A stretch of 64,000 nt of DNA from Komagataeibacter melomenusus (GCF_013155395.1 NZ_JABJWC010000004.1:1-64000); one strand, 5' to 3'; positions 9,386-19,039 are shown, numbered from the stretch's first letter. Notes: a model not told the origin generated them from the letters alone. Numbers and translations are program-made.

Positions 9386-10084
9386 TTAGAGGCGATTTTG
9401 CTGCCCCGTGCCATGCGGGGGTGGGGGGACGGGCGTTGCCAGTATGCCCATCATGAAGGCACGCCAGGCGCGGTCGAGATAATCGTCGCGCTCCTTTGCC
9501 GTTCTCAGCACCCTGCGCCCGAACAGCATCTGCTGATGCGGCCCACCGAGGCAGAGCGTAGCCAGCATCTGGCTGGTTTCCTCCAGTTTGCAATCCGCCT
9601 TCAGCAGGCCCGCGCGCGAGACGGCGGTCATGAGCTTGCAGGTCAGTTTTTCCAGCGGGTCAAAGATATGGGCACCGGCATGGTCCACCAGATCGGGGAA
9701 GCGCCATCCTTCCGCAATGAAGGTGCGGCTTAGCGAAAGCGTTTCAGGGCTGAGGATCAGGTCAAGCAGCATGCGCATGGTTTTGTACAGCGCCTGTAGC
9801 GGATCGTTTGAGACCATTTCATCTGACGGAGAGGCGGACAGCAGGAAGCTGTTGCCCAGTTCGGCAATCACCGTCTTGAACAGGTTTTCCTTGGAGGGGT
9901 AGCGGCGGTAGATGGTCTGCTTGCCCACCTTGGCTACAGCGGCGATCTGTTCGACCGATGTGGCGGCGTAACCCTGTTCTCCAAACAGACGGGTGGCGGT
10001 TTTCAGGATCAGGGCATCCAGTTCTTCCGACATGCGGCTGTCGGGCCGACCTGAAAATTTCCTCTTTCTGTCCTGATCCGCCAT
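9386..10084 (-). CDS. TetR/AcrR family repressor, probable regulator of the RND operon
   Basis: This is a 232-residue TetR-family regulator. The helix-turn-helix lies near residues 24-70, with GYAATSVEQIAAVAKVGKQT and IYRRYPSKENLF typical of AcrR-like proteins. The C-terminal ligand-binding domain is not informative about the inducer. It is convergent with the efflux operon, not divergent, but its own promoter and the efflux promoter share the 11-base sequence gacgagaccgt, so control of the pump and autoregulation are likely. Confidence 0.87.
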   Translation of the reverse strand: MADQDRKRKFSGRPDSRMSEELDALILKTATRLFGEQGYAATSVEQIAAVAKVGKQTIYRRYPSKENLFKTVIAELGNSFLLSASPSDEMVSNDPLQALYKTMRMLLDLILSPETLSLSRTFIAEGWRFPDLVDHAGAHIFDPLEKLTCKLMTAVSRAGLLKADCKLEETSQMLATLCLGGPHQQMLFGRRVLRTAKERDDYLDRAWRAFMMGILATPVPPPPHGTGQQNRL

Positions 10085-10805
10085 TCAACCTCCTGTCCGC
10101 AGTCCCTTCGGATTATAGGGGACGAGACCGTCTCGCAAGGGCTTTTAACACGATCAACATTCAGCCCGGTGGAGTAGGGCGGGCTGAAAAGCCGAGCGGA
10201 CCTGCCATGCAGATCGGGACAGCCCTGCTAGCGCAGCGAGCCTGTCCGCTTGATCCGGATGGTTCGAATCAGCGCCCTCATGTCGCGTAGGAATATCGTG
10301 AATCGGTATGACCCCGGGGGGTATGCACGCCAGAGGCTGCTAAAGGCATATTGAAACATTTATTGATAGGCGCGGCCTGTTATTGGAAGAAGCGGTAACC
10401 ATTCCGCCCGGGCGCGGCAATCAACGGGTAAGAAAATGTGCAGGAAACCGGGGAAATACGGATCACTGTTTTATTACGTAACAATATAGAAGCCATAAAA
10501 GGACGCGGTTTGAAATCAGCGAAACCAATTATACTTGATTGAATAAATCAAACATCACGTTTTGTTGATTTGTATGAATCAGTCCTGATCGGCGATCGGA
10601 AAGAGGCAGATTTAGTACAACAATTTATTTATGCCAAGGATATATGATATACCTTATGAAAATGACCAGTTCATAAATATAAAATAATAAAAACAATCAG
10701 CAATATATCAGCTATATAAATAAATACATCTGTCGCGACGAGAATTCATGCTGCCACGCTGGCGGTGTCGATACTTAACCATGCGCTCCCCGATGGAATA
10801 ATGCC
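10085..10805. other. Intergenic region between tetR and the MHYT-GGDEF-EAL gene
   Basis: This stretch of about 720 bases has no convincing gene. It starts with the tetR promoter and operator. Bases 10440-10760 are distinctly AT-rich for this genome and contain the inverted repeat ttgatt-N5-aatcaa at 10535-10551, which could be a regulator site for the downstream c-di-GMP gene. Nothing else is recognisable. Confidence 0.5.
10112..10138 (-). promoter_or_regulatory. tetR promoter with palindromic operator
   Basis: On the minus strand a consensus -10 TATAAT (10112-10117) lies 15 bases from a -35-like TTGCGA (10133-10138). Between them is the palindrome cgagac-c-gtctcg. It contains gacgagaccgt (10121-10131), the exact reverse complement of the site in the RND promoter at 3504-3514. 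Position and symmetry fit autorepression. The 15-base spacer is shorter than ideal. Confidence 0.6.
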
Positions 10806-12815
10806 GTGTTGCAATTGCTTAAAATAATGATGGATTCCAACATGCCCCTCCTTATTTCTGCCCTTATTGTGTGTATTGCGGGTTCGTGGATCACTGTCCG
10901 CATCATGGCACGCATTGCCGCGACCCCCGGGCGGCAAAATCATTCATGGTATCTGCAATGCGCCGCCGCAGGGGCCACGACCATATGGTGCACCCACTTT
11001 CTGGCGTTGCTGGCATACATGCCCGGTGTCGCGGGCTTGCTGAATATTCCGCTTACGCTGTTTTCGTTTGTTATTGCTGCTGTGGGCGTGCTGGCGGCAA
11101 CCGTCATCGCCACCACCAGCAAGAGCCGGATGGGGCCAGCCCTCGGCGGTACCGTGCTCGGCCTGGCTATTGCCGGCATGCATTATTCCGGCATGTATGC
11201 CGTGGAATTTGGCGAGCACATGGCATGGAGCCTGCCAACAATCGCGCTGTCACTGCTGCTGGGCATCGCTTTTGGCACGCTGTCCCTGCAGTGCCTGCTC
11301 CGCAGCAGCAACAGGTATCGTGAACTCCTGGCCACGGTCCTGTTCGTTGCGGCGATTGCGGGGCTGCATTTTGTCGGTGTGTCCGCCATGCGCACGCACA
11401 TGATGTCCGCCGAGCTTATGGCGTCTGGCAATGCCCCTGTCGTGCTCGGCGTTGCGCTGGCCATTACGACCCTCCTGCTTGTGGCGACAGGTGGCAACAG
11501 TTTCTCGATCGATGATGCAACGCGTGCGGAATCCTACGAACGCATGCGGCAGATGGCGTTGCATGATGCCCTGACATCGCTGCCCAATCGTGTCAGCTTC
11601 AACGATCATCTCGATCAGGTGATCGCGGATGCGAAAGCCCAGGGCACGCAGTTCGCGCTGATCGGCATTGATCTTAACAAGTTCAAGGAAATCAATGATG
11701 TGCGCGGTCACGCCGCAGGCGACGTGGTTCTGGTCACCATTGCCAACCGTTTTACCGAGATGCTGGGGCAGGGCGAGTTCGTGGCCCGTCTGGGCGGGGA
11801 TGAATTCGCAGCAGTCCACCTGACGAGCGACCCCGATGAACTCAGTGCCTTTGTCGATCGCATCGAGGAGGCCATCAACCTGCCCATCCCGATTGAGGAC
11901 TACGAAGTCACGACCGGCGGCAGCGTTGGCCTGGCCCTGTTCCCCAAGGACGCGACCGACAAGGAAACGCTTGTAACCCGTGCCGACCTTGCGATGTATC
12001 GCGCCAAGGCAGATCCGTTGCGCACCGTGGCCTATTATGAACCGGCCATGGATGAAACGGTCCGCGAGGCGCGCGCGCTTGCGGCGGATCTGAAGACGGC
12101 AATGGAAAAAGGCGAACTGAGCCTGCATTACCAGGTGCAGACCGCCATTGCGACGGGTGAGGTCTTTGGCTACGAGGCCCTGCTGCGCTGGACCAGTCCC
12201 GAACGGGGGGACGTGCCGCCAGCCCTGTTCATTCCTGTTGCCGAGGAAAACGGCCTCATCATCCCGCTGGGTGAATGGGTCCTGCAGACCGCCTGCGCGC
12301 AGGCTGCCAGTTGGGATGCGGCGTACAAGCTTGCGGTCAATCTGTCTCCGGTCCAGTTCTTTCATCCTGACCTGTATCGTCTGGTCAAGGAGACACTTGA
12401 AAAAACGGGCCTTGCGCCCGCGCGGCTCGAACTGGAGTTAACGGAAACTTCAATCATTGATGACAAGCAGCGTGCTCTTGAAATCGTGCGCCGGATCAAG
12501 GAACTCGGCGTTTCGATTGCACTGGATGATTTCGGCACGGGTTATTCATCCATTGATACGCTGCGTTCCTTCCCGTTCGACCGGATCAAGCTTGATGGCA
12601 GTTTCATGCAGGGCATCGAAACCAATTCCGATGCCGCCGCCATTGTCCGTTCGGTGCTGGCGCTTGGCCGCACCATGAACATCTCCGTGCTGGCGGAAGG
12701 GATCGAAACGCCCCGGCAGCTTGAAGTGCTCCGTGGCGAGGGCTGCGTGGCGGGGCAGGGCTTCCTGATCGGCCGCCCCGCCTGCCCGGAAACACTGGGG
12801 CTGCAACCGGCCTGA
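10806..12815 (+). CDS. MHYT-GGDEF-EAL cyclic di-GMP signalling protein
   Basis: This 669-residue membrane protein combines an MHYT sensor, a diguanylate cyclase and a c-di-GMP phosphodiesterase domain. The MHYT repeats show WCTHFLALLAY, AGMHYSGMYA and AGLHFVGVSA, proposed metal or gas ligands in the membrane. The GGDEF site is intact (RLGGDEF, about residue 331), but the inhibitory RxxD position reads GQGE, so product inhibition is probably absent. EAL catalytic residues are complete: EALLRW, VNLS, ELTET, LDDFGTGYSS, IKLDGS and AEGIET. The start is GTG at 10806; ATG 10827 is equally possible. The gene lies 77 bases upstream of a second GGDEF-EAL gene. Confidence 0.9.
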   Translation: MLQLLKIMMDSNMPLLISALIVCIAGSWITVRIMARIAATPGRQNHSWYLQCAAAGATTIWCTHFLALLAYMPGVAGLLNIPLTLFSFVIAAVGVLAATVIATTSKSRMGPALGGTVLGLAIAGMHYSGMYAVEFGEHMAWSLPTIALSLLLGIAFGTLSLQCLLRSSNRYRELLATVLFVAAIAGLHFVGVSAMRTHMMSAELMASGNAPVVLGVALAITTLLLVATGGNSFSIDDATRAESYERMRQMALHDALTSLPNRVSFNDHLDQVIADAKAQGTQFALIGIDLNKFKEINDVRGHAAGDVVLVTIANRFTEMLGQGEFVARLGGDEFAAVHLTSDPDELSAFVDRIEEAINLPIPIEDYEVTTGGSVGLALFPKDATDKETLVTRADLAMYRAKADPLRTVAYYEPAMDETVREARALAADLKTAMEKGELSLHYQVQTAIATGEVFGYEALLRWTSPERGDVPPALFIPVAEENGLIIPLGEWVLQTACAQAASWDAAYKLAVNLSPVQFFHPDLYRLVKETLEKTGLAPARLELELTETSIIDDKQRALEIVRRIKELGVSIALDDFGTGYSSIDTLRSFPFDRIKLDGSFMQGIETNSDAAAIVRSVLALGRTMNISVLAEGIETPRQLEVLRGEGCVAGQGFLIGRPACPETLGLQPA

Positions 12816-12892
12816 CACGCGCCCCACATGCCTTTTCCATCCCGTCCCGGCAGGCGGCCTGCCTGCCAAATTGTGAACTGTGGCCTATCATC

Positions 12893-15142
12893 ATGAACAA
12901 GTTGCTCCTTAACCCGCCCTCCCCAAAATCCGCCTTTTCGGGTGATGTCGCCCTGAGCCTGCTGCATGACGCGACCGAGGCGATCGTTGTGATTGACGAC
13001 AGGGACCATGTCATCTTCTTCAATAAAGGTGCTGAGAAGCTCTGGGGTTATGCGCAGGATGAAGTGTGTGGGCACAATGTGCGCATGCTGGTGCCCGATC
13101 TTGCCGGCAAAGAACATGGCGGCCACGCCGCCGGTAACCACACGGCGGATATTGACGCTGTTGTCGGTACAGTGCGTGAAATCATCTTCGAGAACCGGCA
13201 CGGTGACTACATCACCGGGGAACTGACGCTCTCTTCAAGCAAGGTCGGCCCGAAAGGTAAAAAATACTATCTTGCCTCCATCAAGGCGGTAACGGAAGAA
13301 AACCATCGCAAGAAACTGCTGGACCTGCAGAATACGGTGTTCCAGTCCCTTTCAACCGATATGCAGATTCAGGACGTGGCCGACCTGGTGTGCCGGGAGG
13401 TGGAAAATTTCATTCCCAATACGGTCGCCATCCTTGTCCTGATTGATGAAGACCACCGGCTTCATGTCCTGTCAGGCCCCGGCCTGCCACGGCGCTATGC
13501 CGCGGCACTCGAAAATGTCACGCTATCCGATGCGGACATCATGGCCCTGTCCAATGATCTGGACGAGGCGGCCACCGTGGTGTGGGAGAGCTACCGCTCG
13601 CTGGGTGTATCGCTGGGGCTGCATCATTGCTGGGCCTCGGCCATCAAGGCCTGCAATGGCAAGATATCGGGCATATTCGCGCTCTTTTCACGCAATGCCA
13701 ATCCGCTCAGCGACTGGCCGCAGAAAATCGTGGCGGGTTGCGTGCCCTTCTGCAGCGTGCTGATCGAGCAGTATGAGGCACGCCACCACATTTCCCAGCT
13801 GGCCAATTATGACCCGCTGACCGGTTTCCTGAACCGGACCGCCATTCATAAAATTCTCAGGAACCTTGTCGGCAAACCGGGTGACAATCATTTTGCCGTG
13901 CTGATGCTCAACCTCGACCGCTTTCGTGACATCAACGATGCGCTTGGGCATTCCAATGGCGATGACTTCCTCAAGGCGGTGGCGGCACGGATCAAGAGCC
14001 TGTGCCGGAGCCATTATATCCTCAGCCGCGCAGGGGGTGACGAGTTCGTCATCATATTGCCCGATACACAGGCTGCCCCGGCCACGACATTTGCCGAGAG
14101 GCTGATCGCGGGCATGGAAGAGCCCATCGAGATCGGGGGCAACTTCATTACGGCTTCGATCAGCGTGGGCATCAGCATGTTCCCCGAGAACGGGCCGGAC
14201 AGTGAATCCCTGATCGGTCATGCCGAAGCCGCGATGCGCCTTGCCAAGAAAGACGCCCGCGGCACATTCCGCGTCGCCACGCCAGAGGACCACACGGCGG
14301 CACAGGACCGCCTCGTTCTTGGCTCCGCCCTGCGTGATTCCCTGGCAAAGGGCCTGCTCAACCTGCATTACCAGCCGCAGATCGAGGCCAAGACCGGCGC
14401 GCTCTATGGCGTGGAGGCACTATCGCGCTGGCATCATCCGCATCTGGGCAATATCTTTCCCTCCCGCTTCATTGCGGTGGCGGAGGATACCGGGCAGATC
14501 GAGGCGATCGGCGCCTGGTGCCTGGAAGAAGCCTGCCGCCAGATCGTGGCATGGGACCGTGATGGGGTCATGATCCCCGCCGTATCGGTCAACCTGTCGG
14601 CCGGTCACTTCCGCAAGCGCCAGTTGCCCGAAATGATCTCGAACCTGCTGACGCGCTTTGGCATAGCCCCGGCACGGCTGACGGTGGAGATTACCGAAAG
14701 CGTGATGATGGATGAAAACAAGGATACGATGGACGTACTGCACGCCATTCGTGCCCTGAATGTTGGCCTGTCCATGGATGATTTTGGCACCGGCTACTCA
14801 TCGCTGTCGCGGCTGACCCGCCTGCCGCTGACCGAAATCAAGATTGACCGCAGCTTCATCATGAACCTTGAGCATGATGCCAATGCGCAGGCGGTGACGA
14901 CAGCCGTGATCGGCATCGGCAACCGTCTGGGCATGACCGTCGTGACCGAAGGGGTGGAGACGGAAGCACAATACGCGCTTCTGGAAAGCCTGCACTGTGA
15001 TGTGATGCAGGGCTATCTGTTCGCCAAACCCATGGCGCCCAAGGATCTGGAAACATGGTTCCGGCAGCCGCGCAAGATCATGCCCGCAATGCGCAAGGCG
15101 CGCGAGGAACAGGCAGCATCCGGTCAGGCTGAAAAGAAATAA
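12893..15142 (+). CDS. PAS-GGDEF-EAL cyclic di-GMP protein, candidate haem oxygen sensor
   Basis: This is a soluble 749-residue protein. Residues 20-130 form a PAS domain resembling those of FixL and DosP; the KEHGGH stretch puts a His at residue 75, where those proteins have their proximal haem histidine. A GAF-like region spans about 150-300. GGDEF is intact (SRAGGDEF, about 380) but the RxxD inhibitory site is missing. The EAL domain is complete (VEALSRW, VNLSAGHF, EITES, MDDFGTGYSS, TEGVET). In Acetobacteraceae such PAS-GGDEF-EAL proteins set c-di-GMP for cellulose synthesis, PDEA1 being the haem-bearing example. Whether this one is a cyclase, a phosphodiesterase or both is not decidable here. 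Confidence 0.88.
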   Translation: MNKLLLNPPSPKSAFSGDVALSLLHDATEAIVVIDDRDHVIFFNKGAEKLWGYAQDEVCGHNVRMLVPDLAGKEHGGHAAGNHTADIDAVVGTVREIIFENRHGDYITGELTLSSSKVGPKGKKYYLASIKAVTEENHRKKLLDLQNTVFQSLSTDMQIQDVADLVCREVENFIPNTVAILVLIDEDHRLHVLSGPGLPRRYAAALENVTLSDADIMALSNDLDEAATVVWESYRSLGVSLGLHHCWASAIKACNGKISGIFALFSRNANPLSDWPQKIVAGCVPFCSVLIEQYEARHHISQLANYDPLTGFLNRTAIHKILRNLVGKPGDNHFAVLMLNLDRFRDINDALGHSNGDDFLKAVAARIKSLCRSHYILSRAGGDEFVIILPDTQAAPATTFAERLIAGMEEPIEIGGNFITASISVGISMFPENGPDSESLIGHAEAAMRLAKKDARGTFRVATPEDHTAAQDRLVLGSALRDSLAKGLLNLHYQPQIEAKTGALYGVEALSRWHHPHLGNIFPSRFIAVAEDTGQIEAIGAWCLEEACRQIVAWDRDGVMIPAVSVNLSAGHFRKRQLPEMISNLLTRFGIAPARLTVEITESVMMDENKDTMDVLHAIRALNVGLSMDDFGTGYSSLSRLTRLPLTEIKIDRSFIMNLEHDANAQAVTTAVIGIGNRLGMTVVTEGVETEAQYALLESLHCDVMQGYLFAKPMAPKDLETWFRQPRKIMPAMRKAREEQAASGQAEKK

Positions 15143-15164
15143 CCCTGTAAAGAAATAACCCTGT
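15133..15164 (+). repeat. Tandem 16-bp duplication across a stop codon
   Basis: aaagaaataaccctgt occurs twice in direct succession (15133-15148 and 15149-15164). The first copy includes the last codon and TAA stop of the PAS-GGDEF-EAL gene. The duplication therefore leaves the protein unchanged and looks recent. Confidence 0.85.
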
Positions 15165-15181
15165 CAAAGGCATCGGGTATC

Positions 15182-15216
15182 GTATCGGTCTCCTGATTGC
15201 ATCAGGAGGCCGATAC
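15182..15216. terminator. Strong hairpin between convergent genes
   Basis: Bases 15182-15196 pair with 15202-15216 over 15 positions with one G-T wobble and a five-base loop. It lies between the convergent c-di-GMP gene and aminotransferase gene, so it probably terminates both. A short A-run follows on the plus strand, giving a U-run for minus-strand transcripts before the stem. Confidence 0.7.
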
Positions 15217-15274
15217 GAAAAACCCTTACGCGTTCATATGCCGCGTGCCGTTTCTGTCCGGCCCGGGCCGGAGT

Positions 15275-16477
15275 TTACTTCAGCCCATCCACAAAGGCTG
15301 CGATCCGGCGGCAGCCTTCGCGCAGGGTGGCGGTGTCGGTCGCATAGGAAATGCGGAAGAACGGGCTCATGCCGTAGGCTGCGCCCTGCACGGAGGCAAC
15401 CTGCTGTTCTTCAAGCAGGGCCATGACGAAATCGGCATCGGTTGCAATCAGGCGACCACCCGCCGAGGTCTTGCCCATGCAGCCGCTGATGTCGGGATAG
15501 ACATAGAACGCGCCCTGCGGCGTATGGCACTGCACGCCGGGAATGGCGTTGAGCAGCGAAACCACCAGGTCGCGCCGGGCCTGGTATTCGGCTGCGCGGT
15601 CCTTGAGGAAGTCCTGCGGGCCGTTCAGCGCCGCGACCGCAGCCGCCTGTGCCAGCGTGTTGATGCCGCTCGTCGACTGGCCCTGCATGTTGTTCATGGC
15701 GGCGATCAGCGCGCGCGGGCCACCGCAATAGCCAACGCGCCAGCCGGTCATGGCATAGGCCTTGGATACGCCGTTGACGGTGAGCACCCGGTCCTTCAGG
15801 CGCGGCTCGACCTCGGCGATGGTGCAGAAGGTGAAGCCGTCATAGATCAGGTGCTCATAGATATCATCGGTCATGATCCAGACCTGCGGATGCTTCATGA
15901 GCACGGCAGCAATGGCTTCCATGTCCGCGCGCGGGCAGCACGCGCCGGTGGGGTTGCCGGGGAAGTTGAGCACCAGCCACTTGGTCTTGGGCGTAATGGC
16001 CGCCTCAAGCGCTGCGGCCGAGAGGCGGAACCCGCCTTCGGCAGGGCAGGGCACGGAAACGATGCGCGCCCCGGCAAGGCGGGCAATATCGGCATAGCTG
16101 ATCCAGCTCGGGGTGGGCAGGACCACCTCGTCACCGGGGTTGATGGTGGCCATCATGGCATCATAGATGATCTGCTTGGCGCCGTTGGCCACCAGGATCT
16201 CGTTCAGGGCGTAATCAAGGTGGTTTTCACGCTGGAACTTGGCCTGGACCGCTTTTTTCAGCGCGGGCTTGCCGTCCTGCGGCGGGTATTTGGTATCACC
16301 CGCGCGGGCTGCGGCAATGGCGGCATCCACCACATGCCCGGGCGTGGGGAAGTCCGGCTCGCCCGATGACAGGCTGATGATCTTAACCCCTTCAGCCTTC
16401 AGTGCCGATGCCTTGTCGGTCATCGCGGCGGAGGCCGAAATCCCAATTCCATTCAGTCGATCAGCAAACCCGGGCAT
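15275..16477 (-). CDS. Class I aspartate/prephenate-type aminotransferase
   Basis: This is a 400-residue PLP-dependent aminotransferase of fold type I. It has the N-terminal SLSSGEPDFPTP block, NFPGNPTGA, an active-site lysine in GVSKAYAMTGWRVGY, and a C-terminal substrate Arg in FFRISYA. The best family match is the alphaproteobacterial aspartate aminotransferase group (AatA), some of which also use prephenate. It moves amino groups between aspartate or glutamate and 2-oxoacids. It follows the MFS gene on the same strand with a gap of about 140 bases, so it may have its own promoter. Confidence 0.88.
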   Translation of the reverse strand: MPGFADRLNGIGISASAAMTDKASALKAEGVKIISLSSGEPDFPTPGHVVDAAIAAARAGDTKYPPQDGKPALKKAVQAKFQRENHLDYALNEILVANGAKQIIYDAMMATINPGDEVVLPTPSWISYADIARLAGARIVSVPCPAEGGFRLSAAALEAAITPKTKWLVLNFPGNPTGACCPRADMEAIAAVLMKHPQVWIMTDDIYEHLIYDGFTFCTIAEVEPRLKDRVLTVNGVSKAYAMTGWRVGYCGGPRALIAAMNNMQGQSTSGINTLAQAAAVAALNGPQDFLKDRAAEYQARRDLVVSLLNAIPGVQCHTPQGAFYVYPDISGCMGKTSAGGRLIATDADFVMALLEEQQVASVQGAAYGMSPFFRISYATDTATLREGCRRIAAFVDGLK

Positions 16478-16618
16478 CAGACACGTTCTCCACTTTTACG
16501 CAATGCAACAGTATGTTGGATGTTCATGGCTATCGTAGATCGTTTCGCTACGGGTTAGATACCGGTGAAAACCGTCTGGCCCCATACAACAATCCTATGA
16601 AGGCCAGGGCGTTTTTCC

Positions 16619-17857
16619 TTACCCGTCCATCCGGATTGGGTTGCGCACCATGGCGAGTGACAGCCCGGCCGCGACAAGCAGGGCTGCGGCGCACATATAC
16701 CATGCCATGTCAAAGCTGCCGGTCCAGGCCACGATATACCCGGTCAGGATGGGCGAGAGCAGCCCCAGCGAATTGCTGCATGTCAGGGTCACACCCGTTA
16801 CGGCACCCATTTTGCCGCCATCTTCCACCATGTCGGTCAGCAGGGCGGTATTGGCGCCATTGGCCGCCATCAGGCACGCCAGTGCGCCAGACAGCACAAG
16901 CAGGATGGGCATCATGGTATGAAAATGCGGCAGCAGCCCGATCGTGGCAGCCCCCAGCAGGCAGGTTGCGACAACAAAACGCCGGTTGGGCGGATGAATG
17001 CCCCTGCGAAAGACCAGATGTTCGAGAATGCGCCCGATAACGACCGCGCCAATGGCTGCGGCCAGATAACACAGCGCCGTGCTGTTGCCCGTGCCGGTCG
17101 TGTTGATGTGCAGCTCATGGATCAGGTACAGCGGCATCCATGACATGACCAGAAAGTTCAGATAGTTCTGGGTGCACTGCACCGCGAGTATCCCCAGAAA
17201 GGAAGAGGAGCGGAACAGGTTCCTGATCTCGCGGGCCGTAATGGGCTTGCGCGGGGTGGCGTCGGGTTTTTCCTTCGGGTTACGGTACACCAGCCACCAC
17301 ACCAGCGCCCAGGCGATGCCGATGCCGCCAAGCGCCATGAACTCGCACCGCCACCCGAAGAACGTGATCAGGTAGGCCCCCGCAATCGTGCCGCCCGCCA
17401 GCCCGAGCTGCATGCCCGTAAGCAGCATGGTCATGACCGATCCGCGCTCACGTGGCTGCGCCCAGTTGCGCACAACCGTGGCCCCCACGCCAAAGGTCGG
17501 CGCCTCGCCCACGCCAAGCAGCACGCGGGTCATCAGGAACTGGGTAATGTTCTGCGCCATGCCGCCAAGCAGCATGGCAAAGGACCACACGCCCACGGCC
17601 AGGCTGCCGATGGTGCGCGCGCCCACCATGTCGAGCACGATGGTCGAGGGCAGGTTGAGCAGGAAATATGACCACAGGAAACTCGACGAGACCCAGCCCA
17701 TCTGCACCGGTGTCAGCGAAAACTCCTTGCCCATCGTGGGCAGGGCGATGGAGAGCGCCGCACGGTCGCCATAACTGATGGCGTACATCAGGAAGACAAG
17801 AAAGAAGAACACGTAGCGGGCAGGAATTGCGCGCCTGCTTCGTGCGTCGGTGGTCAT
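16619..17857 (-). CDS. MFS transporter, anion:cation symporter (ACS) type
   Basis: This 412-residue transporter has 12 predicted helices. The first helices read FLMYAISYGDRAALSIALP, and the loop after helix 2 has the DMVGARTIGS form, both typical of the ACS branch (hexuronate, tartrate and similar organic anions). I chose ATG 17857 because aggtga lies just upstream. An in-frame ATG at 17896 would add 13 residues but has no ribosome site. It sits 81 bases after the DMT transporter gene and behind the pxp genes, so it may import a substrate of that pathway. Confidence 0.82.
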   Translation of the reverse strand: MTTDARSRRAIPARYVFFFLVFLMYAISYGDRAALSIALPTMGKEFSLTPVQMGWVSSSFLWSYFLLNLPSTIVLDMVGARTIGSLAVGVWSFAMLLGGMAQNITQFLMTRVLLGVGEAPTFGVGATVVRNWAQPRERGSVMTMLLTGMQLGLAGGTIAGAYLITFFGWRCEFMALGGIGIAWALVWWLVYRNPKEKPDATPRKPITAREIRNLFRSSSFLGILAVQCTQNYLNFLVMSWMPLYLIHELHINTTGTGNSTALCYLAAAIGAVVIGRILEHLVFRRGIHPPNRRFVVATCLLGAATIGLLPHFHTMMPILLVLSGALACLMAANGANTALLTDMVEDGGKMGAVTGVTLTCSNSLGLLSPILTGYIVAWTGSFDMAWYMCAAALLVAAGLSLAMVRNPIRMDG

Positions 17858-17938
17858 TTCACCTGTTGTCACGCTGTAGGACTCCTGGTGTGCCATGAAT
17901 TACAAGGGGGAGGGGATGACAGATGCGGGGCGGCGCGA

Positions 17939-18871
17939 TCAGGGCGGGGTGCCGGTGGCCGCATCCATCGTGCCTTCGGCCACTACTTTCTGCCTGGCCG
18001 GGCGGTCGTGGCGCAGCATCCACACGCCGGAGCCAATGATCAGCAGGCCGCCAATGCCCATGGCAATGCCGGGTATCTCGCCAAACCCGAACCACCCGAT
18101 CAGCGCCGCCCATAGCAGGCCGGAATAGGCAAATGGCCCGATGGCGGAGACCTGCGCCGAGGCGAAGGCCTCGGTCTGGAGCACCTGCGCGATACCGGCG
18201 AATGCACCCACGGCCACAAGGCAGCCCGCCTCGGTCAGGCCGGGCGTGGTCCAGATGAAGGGCAGCGGCAGCGCGGTCATGACCGTCATGAGGATGGCCT
18301 GCCACAGGGCGATGGTGGTGCTGGATTCCGTAGCCGAAAGCTGGCGGATCTGCATGGTGGTCAGCGCGCCCACGGCCCCCTGCGCCAGGGCTACGAAATA
18401 GGCCCAGTTCGGCACGGCAGCCCCCGTCGCGCCATGGCCATGCAGCAGCCCCTTGCCAAGAGCCACCACGATCACGCCCGAAAACCCGAGCGAGACCGCA
18501 ATCCAGCGCTGGACCGAAGGGCGCTCATGCAGCAGCGGAATGGACAGCAGGACCAGGAACAGCGGCTGCGTATAGGACAGGACCTGCTGTTCGGCCAGCG
18601 GCAGGCGGGTCACGGTGATCACGACCATGATCATGCTGATCAGCCCCACGACCGAGCGCAGGACATGCCCGCCAAAATGCTGTGTTTTGAGCACGATGCC
18701 GGAGCGTGAGGCAATCAGCAGCACGAAGGGCAGCGAAAACAGGTTGCGGAAGAAAATGATCTCGAGTGCGGGAAGCGTGGAGCCGGTCAGTTTCTGCAGG
18801 GCATTGAGGGCAGCGGTAAAGAACGTTGCCGATGCTAGAAGAAGGGCGCCACGTTTCAGGTCATGCTTCAT
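17939..18871 (-). CDS. EamA/DMT family transporter
   Basis: This is a drug/metabolite superfamily permease of about 310 residues with ten helices in two EamA halves (first half from LLLASATFFTAALNALQKL, second from AYFVALAQGAVGALTTMQIR). Start ATG 18871 is preferred because gaggt lies about 10 bases upstream; an in-frame ATG at 18919 adds 16 polar residues before the first helix. It lies downstream of pxpB-pxpC-pxpA on the same strand, after a gap of about 170 bases. Export or import of an amino acid or organic acid is plausible but not shown. Confidence 0.82.
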   Translation of the reverse strand: MKHDLKRGALLLASATFFTAALNALQKLTGSTLPALEIIFFRNLFSLPFVLLIASRSGIVLKTQHFGGHVLRSVVGLISMIMVVITVTRLPLAEQQVLSYTQPLFLVLLSIPLLHERPSVQRWIAVSLGFSGVIVVALGKGLLHGHGATGAAVPNWAYFVALAQGAVGALTTMQIRQLSATESSTTIALWQAILMTVMTALPLPFIWTTPGLTEAGCLVAVGAFAGIAQVLQTEAFASAQVSAIGPFAYSGLLWAALIGWFGFGEIPGIAMGIGGLLIIGSGVWMLRHDRPARQKVVAEGTMDAATGTPP

Positions 18872-19039
18872 TTGATCCGTACCTCGATGCACGACATGGA
18901 CAGCGGCGCGCTTCATCAATCAATGCTGCCGGATACCCCCGCAGGCTTCATGTTGCGACAGCGTAACGCAGGGGATGGATTCCGGGTCATAGGTGTTCGT
19001 TGCGATGCAATAGAAAATTCTTATGGGTGGCGTGCGCCC

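Noticed and set aside
10195-10295. Possible tRNA because of ggttcgaatc at about 10262
   Set aside because: The flanking bases do not form a T-stem (only one or two pairs) and no acceptor or anticodon stem can be folded.
15197-16369. 390-codon open frame opposite the aminotransferase
   Set aside because: The minus strand has an intact PLP enzyme with all motifs; the plus frame has no recognisable fold.
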